Source of the DNA: Pisaster brevispinus | Lineage: Eukaryota > Echinodermata > Asteroidea > Forcipulatida > Asteriidae | Length of the DNA stretch: 64,000 bases | Direction of reading: 5' to 3' | Assembly (NCBI GenBank): GCA_023634235.1 | Contig: JAMKCF010000009.1 | Span: 4,092,001 to 4,156,000 of the forward strand | Part shown: in pieces, positions 24,242 to 36,600 of the stretch | Numbering within the stretch: position 1 is the first letter of the stretch | Layout of the letters: every line of letters begins with the position of its first letter | Position numbers and translations under genes: made by a program | Notes under the pieces: model-generated | Databases searched by the model: none | The model's input: the letters and a program-made list of their open reading frames with translations, nothing else | What the model was told of the DNA's origin: nothing

Positions 24242-25949
24242 TCAATAAAGGAAATGCCACACGATTTGACAAAATGAACAACCAGTACCTTTGTAAAAGT
24301 GCATGCAAGCGAATCTCTGAATAGGTTTTTAGGGAGATTTCTATTACACATTTTTAGGTACTGTAAAATCCACGCTGTTATAAAACTAATTTGCATGGCT
24401 CAGGAGAGATGCTTACTGTAGAAATGGTCGATGGTGATTACAATCCGGATGAGTTCGAGACCTAGGATCATTTTTGCAAAACTTAATTTCTATTGTCACA
24501 ATGATTGTTAACTAAAAGCTCTCAAGAATTCAACATGTATTTAGAAATCACACACCCCGCCCCCCCCCCCCAAAAAGGGGGGAGAGGAGAAATTAAAAAT
24601 GGACAAAAGTAAACTCTCCTCACACGCTTTATGTTTTTGTTGTATTCTGTGCCCAAAACAAAAACTGTCAGGAAACTATTTTCCATGGGACTTTAGAAGG
24701 TATCAGGCACAAAATACTAAATAGTCCCATTGTTCCGGGGAAAAAAACACCCCAAAACCCAGTACTTTGGGGAATCCATTTGTTATGCAAAAGGAAATAG
24801 GACTGCACACTGTGAAATGCTAGTCTGGAGATTGCAACCGATCAGTTTCTGGAGTAATTCCTACATAAAACATGTACCGAAGAGACGTCTGTGTTTCAAA
24901 TTTCTGTTGATGTTTCCCCAAATGGTGAAATCTAAGAGGTCGAGACTTGAAGCAAAATAGATTGGTTTTCCTACACCTGGTAGGAGGCAGAGAATTATTG
25001 AAAGAAATACCTATTTCATCCAATGCACATGTACCCCAAAGTGTTTTTGTAAAAACTTTATGGTATCAAAGAAAGTGTATTTCGAAGATTGTATCAGTTA
25101 ACAAGGATATGCATACAATTAAGAGGTCTATAGGACAGAAAGGATAACAAACTTTCGAGAATTGTATTGCAACATTGTTTTTCCAAATTACCTGAACCAC
25201 AGAGTACAGTAGTGCACGCCAGCAGTAGATGAGGGGTTTAAGACTTCATTGTCTCCAGTGCACTTGTGACTGACTAACTTGTAAAAGTAGATTCTTCTTC
25301 TAAAATACCCCCGCCCCTCTCCTTCCCGTCCTAAAAAACTCTCATTTAGAATGGCCTCAACTTGAAAAGGCCCTGTTATGAACAGCCTATGTTTTAAAAA
25401 ATAATGTAATTTATTTAATGTCTGACACAGACCACAGACACAATATACATGTACACCTGTAATCCTGCCACCTCAACAGTGCTGTCAAACAGATTGTTGA
25501 CAGAAAATAAACAGAAAGAAGGCCAAGGACTTGTGTGTTCATACTTGAGGGGACATGATCTCCAGTAATGGAAACGCCTGCGGTACAATAACAAATTAGC
25601 TCAATTGGTACCAACTGGCTTCATAACTGACAAGGGTAACTCAGTTGTAACCGTGGTGATAGAAGATCAACAAAGACCATATGGACAATAATACAACACA
25701 ACTAGAAAAGCAAGTAGGTTCAAGGATGGAATAGCATTTTCTCCAAGTCTTTACAGTTTTTTTTTTTTTTTTTTTTTTTTGGGGGGGGCAAGTGGGTAAC
25801 AGTTAATTTTCATTTGGGGCAAGCAGGGCAAAGACATAATTTAAGGGGCTATTTACTCTATCAAAACATTCATTTGTGCATTTGTTTTTCATTAGTTATT
25901 TCCAGACAGGTTGTGATGTTTTCTGAATTATGAGACCCATTTATGTAGC
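24242..25949. other. Non-coding; homopolymer tracts
   Basis: A C then A then G run at about 24554-24582 and a long T run followed by G at 25759-25788 stand out. No gene seen. Confidence 0.45.
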
Positions 25950-26215
25950 ACGTTGTAAGGATTGACAAGGTGCTGCAGCACATTCAGCCACTGCCAGAAA
26001 CACCAAGGCAAACCCCTTCTTTTTAGTGATAAGTGTTAACTGGGTTCTTTTACGTGCATTACAAAACACACCGGACCAACGGCTTTACGCCCCCATCCGA
26101 AAGACAAAGCGATAATAACTAGGTGTCTTGCTTGAGGACACAAGTGTCAAGACTGGGACTTAAAACCCACACTCTGCTGCTCAGAAAACACCAGAGCACT
26201 TGACCGCCTGGCCAC
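25950..26215. repeat. Interspersed repeat with 'ttttacgtgcattac' core, copy 1
   Basis: Contains 'gttcttttacgtgcattaca', then 'ggaccaacggctttacgccc' and a stretch ending 'gggacttaaaacccacactc'. Related copies lie at 29875 and 58190 and, more loosely, at 32390. The last part resembles a tRNA B box and anticodon arm in reverse, so it may be a SINE or a LINE tail. Confidence 0.55.
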
Positions 26216-26249
26216 GAATGATAAAGGACAATTCAATAAAAGTACATCC

Positions 26250-26360
26250 CAAATTGTGTCACTCGGACTCAACTTGGAGTCACATTGGCAAAAGACTTCT
26301 TGGGACTCCGACTCGGCCTAACTACAATGACTCAGATTGGATGCTGATGACTTGTGACTC
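26250..26360. repeat. GACTC-rich patch
   Basis: Many GACTC/ACTCGG words in about 110 bp, a degenerate short-unit repeat. Confidence 0.45.
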
Positions 26361-26407
26361 ACGAGTCTTTTATGGAATATTTCTAACATAATATCCTGAT
26401 GTTTATC

Positions 26408-26574
26408 AGGCCTGGAATTTCATCTTTGAGAGGGCAAGGCCATATTCATTTTGCAAAGGGCAGGTTCTGTTAAAAAATCTAAAGGTCTATCGGAAGGTTT
26501 TGAAGGGGCAACAAGACCAAGACCAGGGGCAACAGAGGACCGTGGCCTCTGTGGCCTCCATGTAATTCCAGGCC
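26408..26574. mobile_element. CAGGCCTGGAATTTCA-ended element, full copy 1
   Basis: Begins 'aggcctggaatttcatcttt' and ends 'atgtaattccaggcct', an inverted pair. The inside carries 'gagagggcaaggcc' and 'gaccaggggcaacagagg', both found inverted in the copy at 31914. Confidence 0.7.
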
Positions 26575-26589
26575 TTGTTTATTTCCTTG

Positions 26590-26613
26590 ATGATGATGAT
26601 GATGATGATGAGA
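26590..26613. repeat. (GAT)n microsatellite
   Basis: Seven to eight consecutive GAT units. Confidence 0.9.
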
Positions 26614-27129
26614 TCCATATCATTTGTAAAAGCAGTTATTCAAAGTACATTTCCCTCCCATTTCAAAACAAAACCTGAATAAAGTGCAGCCCATGAAGTC
26701 GCTGAAGCTGCATTCTCTATAATTGGTGACAATGACAAACTGATCACCTGGCGGAAAACAATAAGAGACATGTTGGAGCTTCAATAAAGAATGCCGCTTA
26801 ATGTCACCTTGTCATCGGTGCCAACTAAACCAAATAAATCATCAATTGAAATGTCTTCTGCTGGAAGTTTAAGGGTTTACTATTTTAGACTAAGCTAGAA
26901 AAAAAAAAACCCATTATGTTTTGTTGTATTATCATACATTAATTTTTTTTGTTATTGGAGTTGGCCTTCCGATGTACTTTTTGTAACTGGCGCAGTGCAA
27001 CGTTGAAACCATTTATCAAATTTCAAATCTACTTATTCTGGTTTGGTACAAAGTATTGCTCTTGGCTCTTGAAGGGAGTGTCAGGGTGTACATTTGGCAA
27101 TTACTGCAAAAAAATTAACGACCCTAAAA

Positions 27130-27440
27130 ACTTACTTGTTAAAGAGCACTGGAGAACTGTTGATATTATAAAAAATTATTAGAAACGACCCCCTTTGAAG
27201 TAATGTCTTTTTAGAGAAAGAGTTAATTTTTCACCCCAAAATTTGAATCTGAGAAAGGCTTCGGGCATGAAGCCTTTCTCAAGCATCTGAAAGCACATTA
27301 TTCTATGCAACAAGGGTGTTTTTTTCTTACAACTTCAATGACCCAATTGAGCCAAAATTTGCACAGGTTTGTGTTTTATGCTTATGTTGGGATACACCAA
27401 GTGAGAGTACTAGTCTTTGACAATTACCAAAAGTATAACC
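27130..27440 (+). mobile_element. Interspersed element of a family I associate with sea stars
   Basis: Contains, in order, 'gagcactggagaactgttga', 'ctttgaagtaatgt', 'gcaacaagggtg', 'ttgagccaaaatttgcacag' and 'agtctttgacaattacc'. I recall this block order from an abundant short element in sea star genomes. That recollection cannot be checked here. Confidence 0.45.
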
Positions 27441-27959
27441 TGCCTTTACAGGGAAAGTTCATTATTGGTTTTTTGGAAAAGAGTAAATTTAATCCATCCT
27501 CTAGTTTTCCAACAAAAGGAAAATGTGAAAAAAAACTTATCAAATTAGGTAGTCCTGTTTAAGAGAGAATAACCCAAAACCGTTTCTGTTATTCGGCATG
27601 AGCTTATTTTGATTGTGGCAATAGGTTTTGGGGGCCTTGTGGGGCAATAGCGATTTTGGGATACTATTTTCTTCACAGTGTTTTCGGAAAATAAAAACTT
27701 TCCTGAGAAGTATTGGTATGAACTTCATAATCAGTGAACTAATTATTATTAGCTGTTTAAAAATGACCAATCCTGTGCTTTGTCTGAAATAACTGTTAAA
27801 AGGCCTTGTTAGGGCAAATTTTGTTCAGACAACTTGGAGGCAACTGACTGCACTGTATGCAAAAGGAACACTTCGGCAGAACAAGATACACTCTTCTAGC
27901 TGCAGTACCTGCAGAACTACAGATTGAAAAAATGCACACATGAATGTTGACATTAAATA

Positions 27960-28000
27960 GCCCCCCCAAAAAAAAAAAAAAAAGAAAAAAAAAAGAAGAA
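27960..28000. repeat. C-run/A-run tract
   Basis: Seven C followed by about 16 A and GA-rich sequence. Confidence 0.9.
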
Positions 28001-28624
28001 GAAATAAATGAAAATGTCTGGTAACGCCCGGAAAATAATGAGAAAACTGATATGTGAATGAATTTCCTTCTTTGAAATTGCCTGGAATCTGCCCGGTTGC
28101 CTGTAAATTGCTCATGCAACGTGGCCTTTACATTGATACTCCTGAAGCAAGTATCTGGTGTTTTATGAGACCGCCGTCCCGGTGATCTCATCCTTTATGA
28201 GCTGTGAGTGATGTAGATCACATCAAGGTTGCTACCCGCGGGATATTTTTCTCCCTTTTTTAAAATGATGATCCGCGTCAGAATCTTCATTTTGACTGCG
28301 AGGGTTTTTATTGACATACTCTATTATGCAATGTGGGGCACAAGTGATTGTTGTGGTTGATAATTTGTGAAAGTATTATTTTGGTTTAATTCTTACACTA
28401 ATGTTTGACAAGCACTGTATACTCAGTTCTTATCACACATCGGTGAAAGGCAAAACCAAAATAATAGCGCCCTCCCCTGCTCAGAATCCTTGCCCACCAA
28501 ATGAGATTGAACAAAATGTACAATTTAATGGTTTAATACATTAAATAGCCCCACTCTCCCCCAAACTATGACTTTGCCCCCACTTGCCCCCCCCCCCAAA
28601 TATGTCTGGTTACACCACTGATAA

Positions 28625-28760
28625 AATTGTTTGCAGTACATGTTGCTAATTAAGGGATTTGAACTGGCCTCGAGCTCTACAATACAGGGGTCATGGGTTT
28701 GAATCCCACCTGAGTACAAAATAATACTTTTTATCCTCAATGCGATTATCGCATCAATTA
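28625..28760 (+). repeat. tRNA-derived SINE fragment
   Basis: 'gtcatgggtttgaatcccac' is a B box with its flanking T-arm. The A-box region upstream is poor and the acceptor arms do not pair, so this is a SINE relic and not a functional tRNA gene. Confidence 0.5.
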
Positions 28761-29349
28761 AATTTGTATAACAATCAGAATTTATCTCAAACAAAAACCA
28801 CTCCACCTGAAATTCCATTATGCTGTGACATTTGGCATATTTGCCTCCAATCTGTCCCAACTGGCCAGCTAAGATAAATTGCCTGAACTTAAAAAAAAAT
28901 TGCATGATTTTCACTTCCAACAAAGACAAACATTAATAACTGTATGAACAAATAAGCAGAGCATCAGTGCGTGCAACCCGGTACACTTGTAAATACACAC
29001 AGCGGGCGCTGTTTTGGACATAAAGGCAACAGATGTTTGCCAAACGTGCTCGCTCTTAAATTTTTCCCGTCGACAAAATGTTTCCTCTTTACTTGACTTT
29101 TAAAGAGCTAAACAGTGATACTGTAAAAGAGACTTCAAAGAGATTTCAAAATTGGACGAACATTGACAACACTGCCCCTACCTTCCTGAGAGGTACCATT
29201 CACTAACTTGTAAGTTTCAAAGAGAACAATTGGGAAGTAGGCTCAATAAGAAATGAATCATGAACCTTATTTACATTTAACAACACACCCATTAATTTCT
29301 TGAAAAAAATGTTCAATAGAAGAACTTGATTCTTCGTTCTGAAAATATC

Positions 29350-29480
29350 TTTCTCGAAGGCTTCGAGAAAGACTCTGCTAGTGTCGAAACATCAGGCCAT
29401 TAACTATTTTTCTGCATTTATACCATAGGTTCTTTTGGTTGGCAAGCAGTTTGCAACAGCTAATTCTATTTTTCTGAAAT
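29350..29480. repeat. Interspersed repeat shared with 42785-42905
   Basis: Both copies carry 'gaaagactctgctag.gtcgaaac', then 'aactattt..ctgcatttatacca' and 'ggtccttttggttgg..aagca'. Confidence 0.65.
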
Positions 29481-29874
29481 AATTTATAGACAACGTGAAA
29501 ATCTCCGCCTACGATGCCATGGTGCATGTTGCACAGAATGTGTACAATACATTATCACCTTTTTCATGCGCATTAATTATTCCATTATGCATTGGTAATG
29601 CATGGAAGTGCCATCAATCACGAGCAGGTGGTCTTCGTATTTATACACTTGGCTTCCAAAGCGAGCCTTGATTATCATCTAGGGTCATTATTGAACTCTT
29701 TTTCTTTTTTCCCTGACAGGTCGTGAACCACTGTTTATGAATCCAAGTCTTGCTTTATTACGGGAAATTCACATTTTCTATTTGTATCTTCTTGCTTTGT
29801 AACACAAAGTATAGAATTGGTGTTTTTCATAAAAATATTCACTTGCAATTTTTAATCTTAAAATGTAATCATGC

Positions 29875-30085
29875 CATTCCCCAAGACAGAGGCACTACCA
29901 ATCCTAGGACATGGGACCTACAGCTTAATGTCCCATCCAAAGGACAAAGCAATTATGGTAAAGTATCCTGCTCAAAGACACAAGGTGCCAAGCCTGGGAC
30001 TGGAACCCACACTGATCAGAAGCACCTGGAGAGCTTGAGTCTGGTGCTCTTAATCGCTTGGCTCTCTGCACACCACAAGTGACAT
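29875..30085. repeat. Interspersed repeat with 'ttttacgtgcattac' core, copy 2
   Basis: Shares 'gtcccatccaaaggacaaagc' words and the closing 'gggactggaacccacactga' with the copy at 25950. Confidence 0.55.
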
Positions 30086-31090
30086 AGTTTCAGTCAAAAT
30101 CAACACTAACTTGTCTCCCAGAAAAAAACTATTTTGAATCTTTTCTTATGATGCTTCTTGCCTTTCAGAGTAGTTGCCACACTGAATAGGCAGCCCAGTT
30201 GAAATAAGAATTACAAAATAAATAAATAAATGAACAAACAAATAAATGAATACATGGAATAAAATCGCACTGGTACATACTGTCAGAATTGCCCCCATCT
30301 TCCAGAAAAACGTTGAAAAAGACTTATCTTATGATACCTGTAGCCTTTCAGAGTACGTGAAATAAGCAGTGAGGAACTTTTCACAGATGATCGAAACTTA
30401 TTGAAGACTTCTTTTCAAGTGAAAGTATTCATCAAAACCAAAACCATGCAGACTGTCCCTTTAAACAAAGCTGCCATCCCCAAGGCAGAGACAAACTCCC
30501 CTGGCTGGTGGGGTTTAGACTAAGAAAACATTGATCTCAAACCTAAATCAACAACCGTCAGTATCATGTGACTGACACGAATGTCAACAGAAACTGCTGA
30601 CTTTCACAGGTAGCGGCATCAGCACCTCACATCCAAACGACCACAAACACAATACATTACAATCGACTTAAAATCAGTTTCATTCGGAGGGGCATTGTTG
30701 ATCTTTTCCTTTCTTTAGAGCAGTATCCTTGAAGTTACCAGGAATCGGTGTGGTCGATGTTGTTTTTAACTGAGACAACGTTAACTTTTACTTTGGATAA
30801 GGAATTCAAAAGTTACGGAGTACTTTCTGGGGTAAGGGGGGGGACACTTGCCACTAAATCATGAAAAGTTAATTTTGCTGAGGTTAATTTTGCTGGGAGG
30901 CACACAACACCTTGCACCAACTATATATCGGCTGATCTGCCACTGGGTGAAGGTCTGTTTTATTTGATTTGGTCGGGGAAAGTGATTTTTCATGGACGGT
31001 TTTGCTCACTGGGAGAGAAAGGTTTGGTTTCTCTTTTTTTCAAGTAATAAACAACAAGGGAAACTGACTGGGTAAATTATTTTAAAAAAT
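30086..31090. other. Non-coding, no feature recognised
   Basis: An AAAT/AAAC microsatellite at about 30218-30245; otherwise nothing that I can support. Confidence 0.4.
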
Positions 31091-31163
31091 TGTGGTTGAA
31101 CAAAGAGCGGGACTTGAACCTGCGACAAACGTGCTGGCGCTCTACCAATCGAGCCATCTAGCC
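31091..31163 (-). repeat. tRNA-derived SINE head
   Basis: The minus strand reads GGCTAGATGGCTCGATTGG (A box) and, about 30 bases on, 'caggttcaagtcccgc' (B box), at tRNA spacing. The 5' and 3' acceptor segments do not pair, so this is a SINE head with pol III promoter boxes, not a tRNA gene. Confidence 0.65.
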
Positions 31164-31913
31164 TTATGTTTGCAGTCGCCCTATTTTGTCAATATCTTTG
31201 ATCAGAGGTGCCAGTCAGAAGCAATACAACCTGTAACTGCCGTATAGCCAGGGATCACACCCAAGTTTATTAAACAACATAAGAAAGATTCTCTTTTGTG
31301 TGTCCATTTACTCTCCCAAGAACCCTTTACATTGACATGAAACTAACCCCTTGGTATATTTTGCAGGAAACTATTCTTTAATGGATTTAGAGGAATTTGA
31401 TTATGGAAAATAAAACTAGAGTGAGATGAATTCAAACGAATTTGAATCAACCTCTGCTCTTTCTTTCTCAACTCCTCCCCCCAAAAAAGTTTGATTAAAT
31501 AAAATCAAAATCAAAAAATCACCTAAAATGTTCACAGAATTTATTCTTGTATACTTTATCTGGGCTCTTTTATGAATATCAAAGTACAGATGCCGTGATT
31601 GGCACTATACATGAAATGTGCAGAACACCTTCACTATGACAAGCATCTAAACAGCCAAATATATACGAGAATGAATAAATAACGAATAAAAGGAAAATTA
31701 TTTAAACCTGTCCTGCTAATAACGGCATTTTGCACAAGTGACTACTTATCTCTACTTACAGCGTTAGGGTTGAATGTCTGCATTAGCCATGTGAGTATGA
31801 AATCCTTGGTTACACCCAGCATTAGTAAGAGGAGGTTTGAGAGCCATTGCTGACCAAAATGTCCAAAACTAGAATCCAAACTTTAACAGATATTCTATGT
31901 TAAAATGACGGTA

Positions 31914-32083
31914 GGTCTGGAATTTCACAGAGGCCACCAGGTCATAGCCCCGGTTGCCCCTGGTCTTGGCCTTGGTGCCCTGTCAAAAGTTTCCCATAGA
32001 CTTTAAAGATTTTCCAATGGAACTGCCCTTTGCAAAATAAGAAAAAATTTGTCTTGCCCTCTCAAAGATGGAATTCCAGACCT
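31914..32083. mobile_element. CAGGCCTGGAATTTCA-ended element, full copy 2
   Basis: Starts 'aggtctggaatttcacagag' and ends 'gatggaattccagacctg'. The inside matches the copy at 26408 in reverse orientation. A 71-codon frame crossing it is incidental. Confidence 0.7.
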
Positions 32084-32598
32084 GTGAAGGCATTTCCACC
32101 TTCTAGTAACCCCTGGAATCTTGAGGAGAACTTGGGAACAGTATCCCCAGAGCACTTAAAAATGTACACCAAAGAGCATGATGTATTTATAGAAGAAAAT
32201 AACATCTATCTCTTTTTTTCTCCAGGCACACATAAAAGAATCTGAATTCAGAATTCTAGCCAACTTCCCTCGCTAACCAACATGAATATGTTCACAGAGG
32301 TTAAAAAAATGTTCACATAGGTTAGGAGTACTGTGGGCAAGATGCAAAGCAGTAATTGACGTTCTCAACATCTTGTGAGAGTGTCAGTCCGGGTGTCAGT
32401 CGGGCACTCGTCTTCTTGATTATCACCATATTTGATTTGTCCTTCAGATGGGACGTAAAGCTGTAAGTCCTACGTGCTTATTTTTCAAGAGAAGAGGTTT
32501 GCCCTGGAATGGTTGGATGCAAACTGCGCCACATCACCTTGTAAACACTTACAAGGTGCAGCCATTCTCAAAAAATAAAAGATTATTTTCGGTATAAA

Positions 32599-32858
32599 CT
32601 ATTCCAGCTATCAAGATGCTCTAGAAAAGTGCAATATACCAACCCTTCAGTCTCGTAGAGACAAATTATGCCGCACATTTTGCCAATTCACTCTTGAAAT
32701 CTGAGCAATTCCGTCAATGGTTACCATCAACCAGAAGGGATCAGCACAACCGGGTTTTGTGGAACTCCAACAAACTTACAACCCCTAAATGGCTCACAAA
32801 GAGGTACCTCCACAGCCCTATTCCTTTTTATGTACAATTGCTAAATGCCAAAGCATAA
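32599..32858 (+). pseudogene. C-terminal fragment of a non-LTR retrotransposon ORF
   Basis: The translation starts YSSYQDALEKCNIPTLQSRR, continues DKLCRTF, and then shifts frame once to resume as FANSLLKSEQFRQWLPSTRR up to a TAA at 32856-32858. The 'LxxxNIPTLxxRRDxLCxxF' layout is typical of the region after the reverse transcriptase in CR1/jockey-type LINEs. Sequence down to the AATAAA-like end at about 33110 is probably its 3' UTR. The copy is dead: truncated and frameshifted. Confidence 0.65.
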
Positions 32859-33252
32859 TTCTTTTCTTCTCGGTAACTTTTTTTTTTTCTTTCCCCTCTC
32901 AGATAATTTTTTTAAATATAATTTATTAATATTTTATGTTTGTTGTTTATAAATATTTGTGTGTGTGTGTAATTACCCTTTTAATGTTGAATGTAGTTTG
33001 TTGAATGTAACTTTTAAATAATTGATTGACTTTAATGTTTCATGTAATGTATTTGGTATGTTGCCTTTTAACCACTCAATGCAGCCATTCGTTTGTAATG
33101 TGATTTTTTTAATAAACCTTTAATGAAATGCATCCTTGTGGAGCATTCTTTTGTTCTTTCCTTTGTCCCTGCACTTAACAGTTTCCCATAGACTGTGTAC
33201 ACACATTTCCTTGTGGAGCACCCTGGTCTTAAGAATTTCCATGTGGAGTCCT

Positions 33253-33258
33253 TTTATT
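33253..33258 (-). terminator. Candidate ERMARD polyadenylation signal
   Basis: AATAAA on the minus strand, about 200 bases after the ERMARD stop codon. Confidence 0.3.
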
Positions 33259-33458
33259 TTCCCTTTTTTTGTTTTTTCCTTGGTTTCCACAAGGTACCGA
33301 AAATGAGCACAAATGTGTCTCATAATTCACACATAGCTCTGTATACCTGTGTGAAAAACAATGAGCGCTTTGAGATGGGTGTGATAAAGTGCTACATAAA
33401 AACTACCTATCATTTTTATAGTGAATATTATTTTGAGTATAACATACCTGGATTGGAG

Positions 33459-33600
33459 TCACGGCTTTAGTTTTGCAGAGTAACTCTGGATGAGGCTGTA
33501 GACTGTATCAGTTAGAGCACAACATTCCTCCCATTTGTTCCTCTCAGGCCCAGTCAGGCTGTTGATGTTTTCAGCACAGCGTAACACACCTTTCAAAAAT
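33459..33600 (-). CDS. ERMARD: ERMARD coding exon 16 (C-terminus and stop)
   Basis: The acceptor is a strong pyrimidine tract ending 'cctcgacag'. The exon encodes [20 protein letters not shown] and then [20 protein letters not shown], ending SAKLKP and TGA. It aligns with the human C-terminal stretch containing EKNKWNET. It has no start codon of its own, so it is easily missed. Confidence 0.88.
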
Positions 33601-36600
33601 CTGTCGAGGAAATTAAAGAATGAAAGAAATCAGGTAGTTCCCAATAAACGCCATCTTTATACTTGGGTTGTGGCTTTGAGCTGCATCAGGCGTTCAAATT
33701 GTGTCTTTGCAAGGAATTTGCAAGGAATTTGATCAAAAGTTCTGCATGTCGCACGCGGCATTTACTCTTATCGCATTGTTGTGCATTTGAAAATTTATTT
33801 ATATTGCCCATCAAGATGGCCGACTTTACACTGTGTGACGCCAAGTGGAAACTATTCATAACCTTTTAGACCAAGATCATATGTAAATATGTTTTTAAAA
33901 AACCAACACAACCTTTCCTTTAATAATATTTTAGTGCCATTATTCATTTCAGGCCACTTTTCCGTGCACTGTCAATTCATAAGGTGAACCTCTAACAAAA
34001 TATTGATTTCAAAGCTGATAATTTTTCTGAAGCAGCTGAGAAACACAAAGAGGGGAAGTTTAACAAATGCACATTCAGTCAGTTATGACAGAAGTTATTC
34101 AAAGTTGCACAGAGAACTGCTAATAGAGATAAACAATTCCTGTAAAAGCCCTCTCCTTTGATGCTCAATAATCACATTGGACACATTCAATAAGTTCCCA
34201 TCAGCAGGTCGAGAGATGACGTAGGGACACACAAAATCTAACAATGTCTTTTGGATGGTTTAGTTTTCAGGGCACTTGGCAGACACTCTCCGTGTCATGT
34301 TTCCTGTTTGTGCCCATCAACGACATTCATACTAAGAAATCAATAGAAACAGGGAGCACAGTGATTGCAATTCTTACAAGAGTTATTCACACAATTTAAA
34401 GAAATTAAATGCTGTTGAGTTCATGGACAGAGGAATGCTTCTAGTAAGTCTTATGATAATTTTCCCCTCAATATGATCCCTTTTTTTTTTTTCTTCTTTT
34501 TTTTTTTTGCAAGTTCGCCCAAACAAGGCTTAAAACCACTCTTGGTAAGGGGCGACAAGAAAAAAATATTTAAGATGAAAATAACTCAGGAGAGCTGAAA
34601 GTAGGAATCGATAAAACAGACTAGACTGTAGGATGGAGGGAAACGTGCACCAGGCAAAAGGGTTTCAAAGAGATGCAATACATGGAATAAAGCTGTTGGA
34701 ATGGCTCTTTGTTCCACATCTCAGCAAAGCTAGAGTGTACGGGAGAGAACAAGCAGAATGCCTGATTTTTTATAATAACTGCATTTAAAATGTTTCTGGT
34801 TACAGACTAGAGTTCCAGAATGAATCAGTTTGCATTGATCAACCTTGTTTGTGTTAATGTAAGTTCAAAACATTACTTCATAGATATTATAATTACAGGT
34901 TAAACAATAACAAATTTACTAGAAGAAGATTTGAACCTGTGACCTCCAGATTGGTGCTCAACCAACTGAGCTGTCACACTTTAATCTGGAGGTCGCAGAA
35001 AATGAAAGTGATGGATTTATGAGGACTATTTAAAGTCCAAAACACACCGTCAAAAAATGCATGCGGCCATGGAATGTTGATCCTGAAAATGTTCCGCCCC
35101 GGAAACAGACCCACATATATCTCGGACTCTGTATCTGTGTACAGCACAGAGGACGTGTCCTACATAGGGCTAGACGTGTACATGACACAACTTACTTGAT
35201 CTGTGACTCAATTTCTTTGGAAGTGGAGGACCTGATGGAGTTGAGGTTTCTGAGTTGACAGAAAAGAAGTAAAGCAATGAGCCTCAGTCCTGATGACAGC
35301 CTTGGAATACTGGTGAGAAAACAACATCAGTATAAATAAACTATACAAGTATTCAATTATTTTATTTTCTTGTGTTTATTATCGTTCTTCACTGGCACAG
35401 CACTACAAAAACAAATATACAAGATAATAAAAAGATAAATATATATACAAAATATAGCATATACAATAACATAGAGTATATAAAAATAAAAAAAAATTAC
35501 AACAAATCGCCAGTGAGTGGCAAAATGGAACGAGTGACCCAGAGTCGTATATTGGGAGAGTTGCGACATAGAGGCGCCAGTTTTCTTCGGTCACGTGGTT
35601 GCTGGACGCCACTTTCGGTCCAAATGCAGCGCAATGCAGACAAGTTTTTTAGACACAAAATGGCATCTAATCGCAAGTTGTTGCAACTCTCCAAATATAC
35701 GGCTCTGGGGTGACCAGCCCCTCTACAGAGCCATCCAACCACAGTTGAAGGGGAGGGGATGGGGGTGGGGAAAGAAGGAGGAGAGGAAGCAAACTGAAAG
35801 AAAGAAAGCAAGGTACAAAAAGAAGGACTCTCAATACCGGCAGCTAACGCAACGGCAGTACCTTGCAAGTCCAGCCGCAAGTGCCGCAAATCAGCGTCCC
35901 CCCTTTTTATAAGTCCATCGCCTTTCGAGCCGGATGGAGGTCTACTACTACCACTACTACACACTGATGATTTTCAATTGGAGTTTGTTTGTAGTCAAAT
36001 GTCAAATACTTCCAAGGAGAAGTCATGGATGATTGGAGAAATCAATAAGGGGCGGAATGAAATTACTCTCACATACAAACTAAAAATATTCAAAACTTCA
36101 AATGCAGGCGTGAAATGATGGATACATTGTCATTAAAGCCTGATTGCCTTGAAGGATTCCAGGACTCAAAACTACTCCTGCATGGCACACCATCTAGTAG
36201 AAACAAAGCCTCCTTCGCTCTAACAATCCCCAACGTAATTAAAATTCAGGTCTGGACATCCACCCAAGGGAACTAAACCTGACAACCTTGTGTCTGCTGA
36301 CTGAAATTTGGGAACGTGTTATTGTGATGATGCATGTTTTTCCGATGGTAGAGAATCAGGTCAGAAGCATAAGCTTGGGCTCATTGGAGACTAGGCTTTA
36401 TGGATTATTCATCTTCGCATTTTACTCGCTCTGCTTTTTTTTTCATCATAATCATATTTGATCATAACGGAGGACTGGAATCCTCGTTAGCTTTTTAAAT
36501 TTAATCCTTGAAATTCAATCACATCAAACATCCACAATTATTTTTTTGCACTTTTTGTTGATGCCTTCAATAATGAACTCAATGCATAAATCATTAGATG

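Noticed and set aside
31091..31163. Functional tRNA gene
   Set aside because: A and B boxes are present but acceptor arms do not pair; the same applies at 28625, 34917, 42060, 47245, 51090 and 63395. These are SINE heads.
35497..35964. 155-codon minus-strand frame
   Set aside because: Runs through a foldback MITE with 30-bp inverted ends; no domain; not required by the ERMARD splice model.
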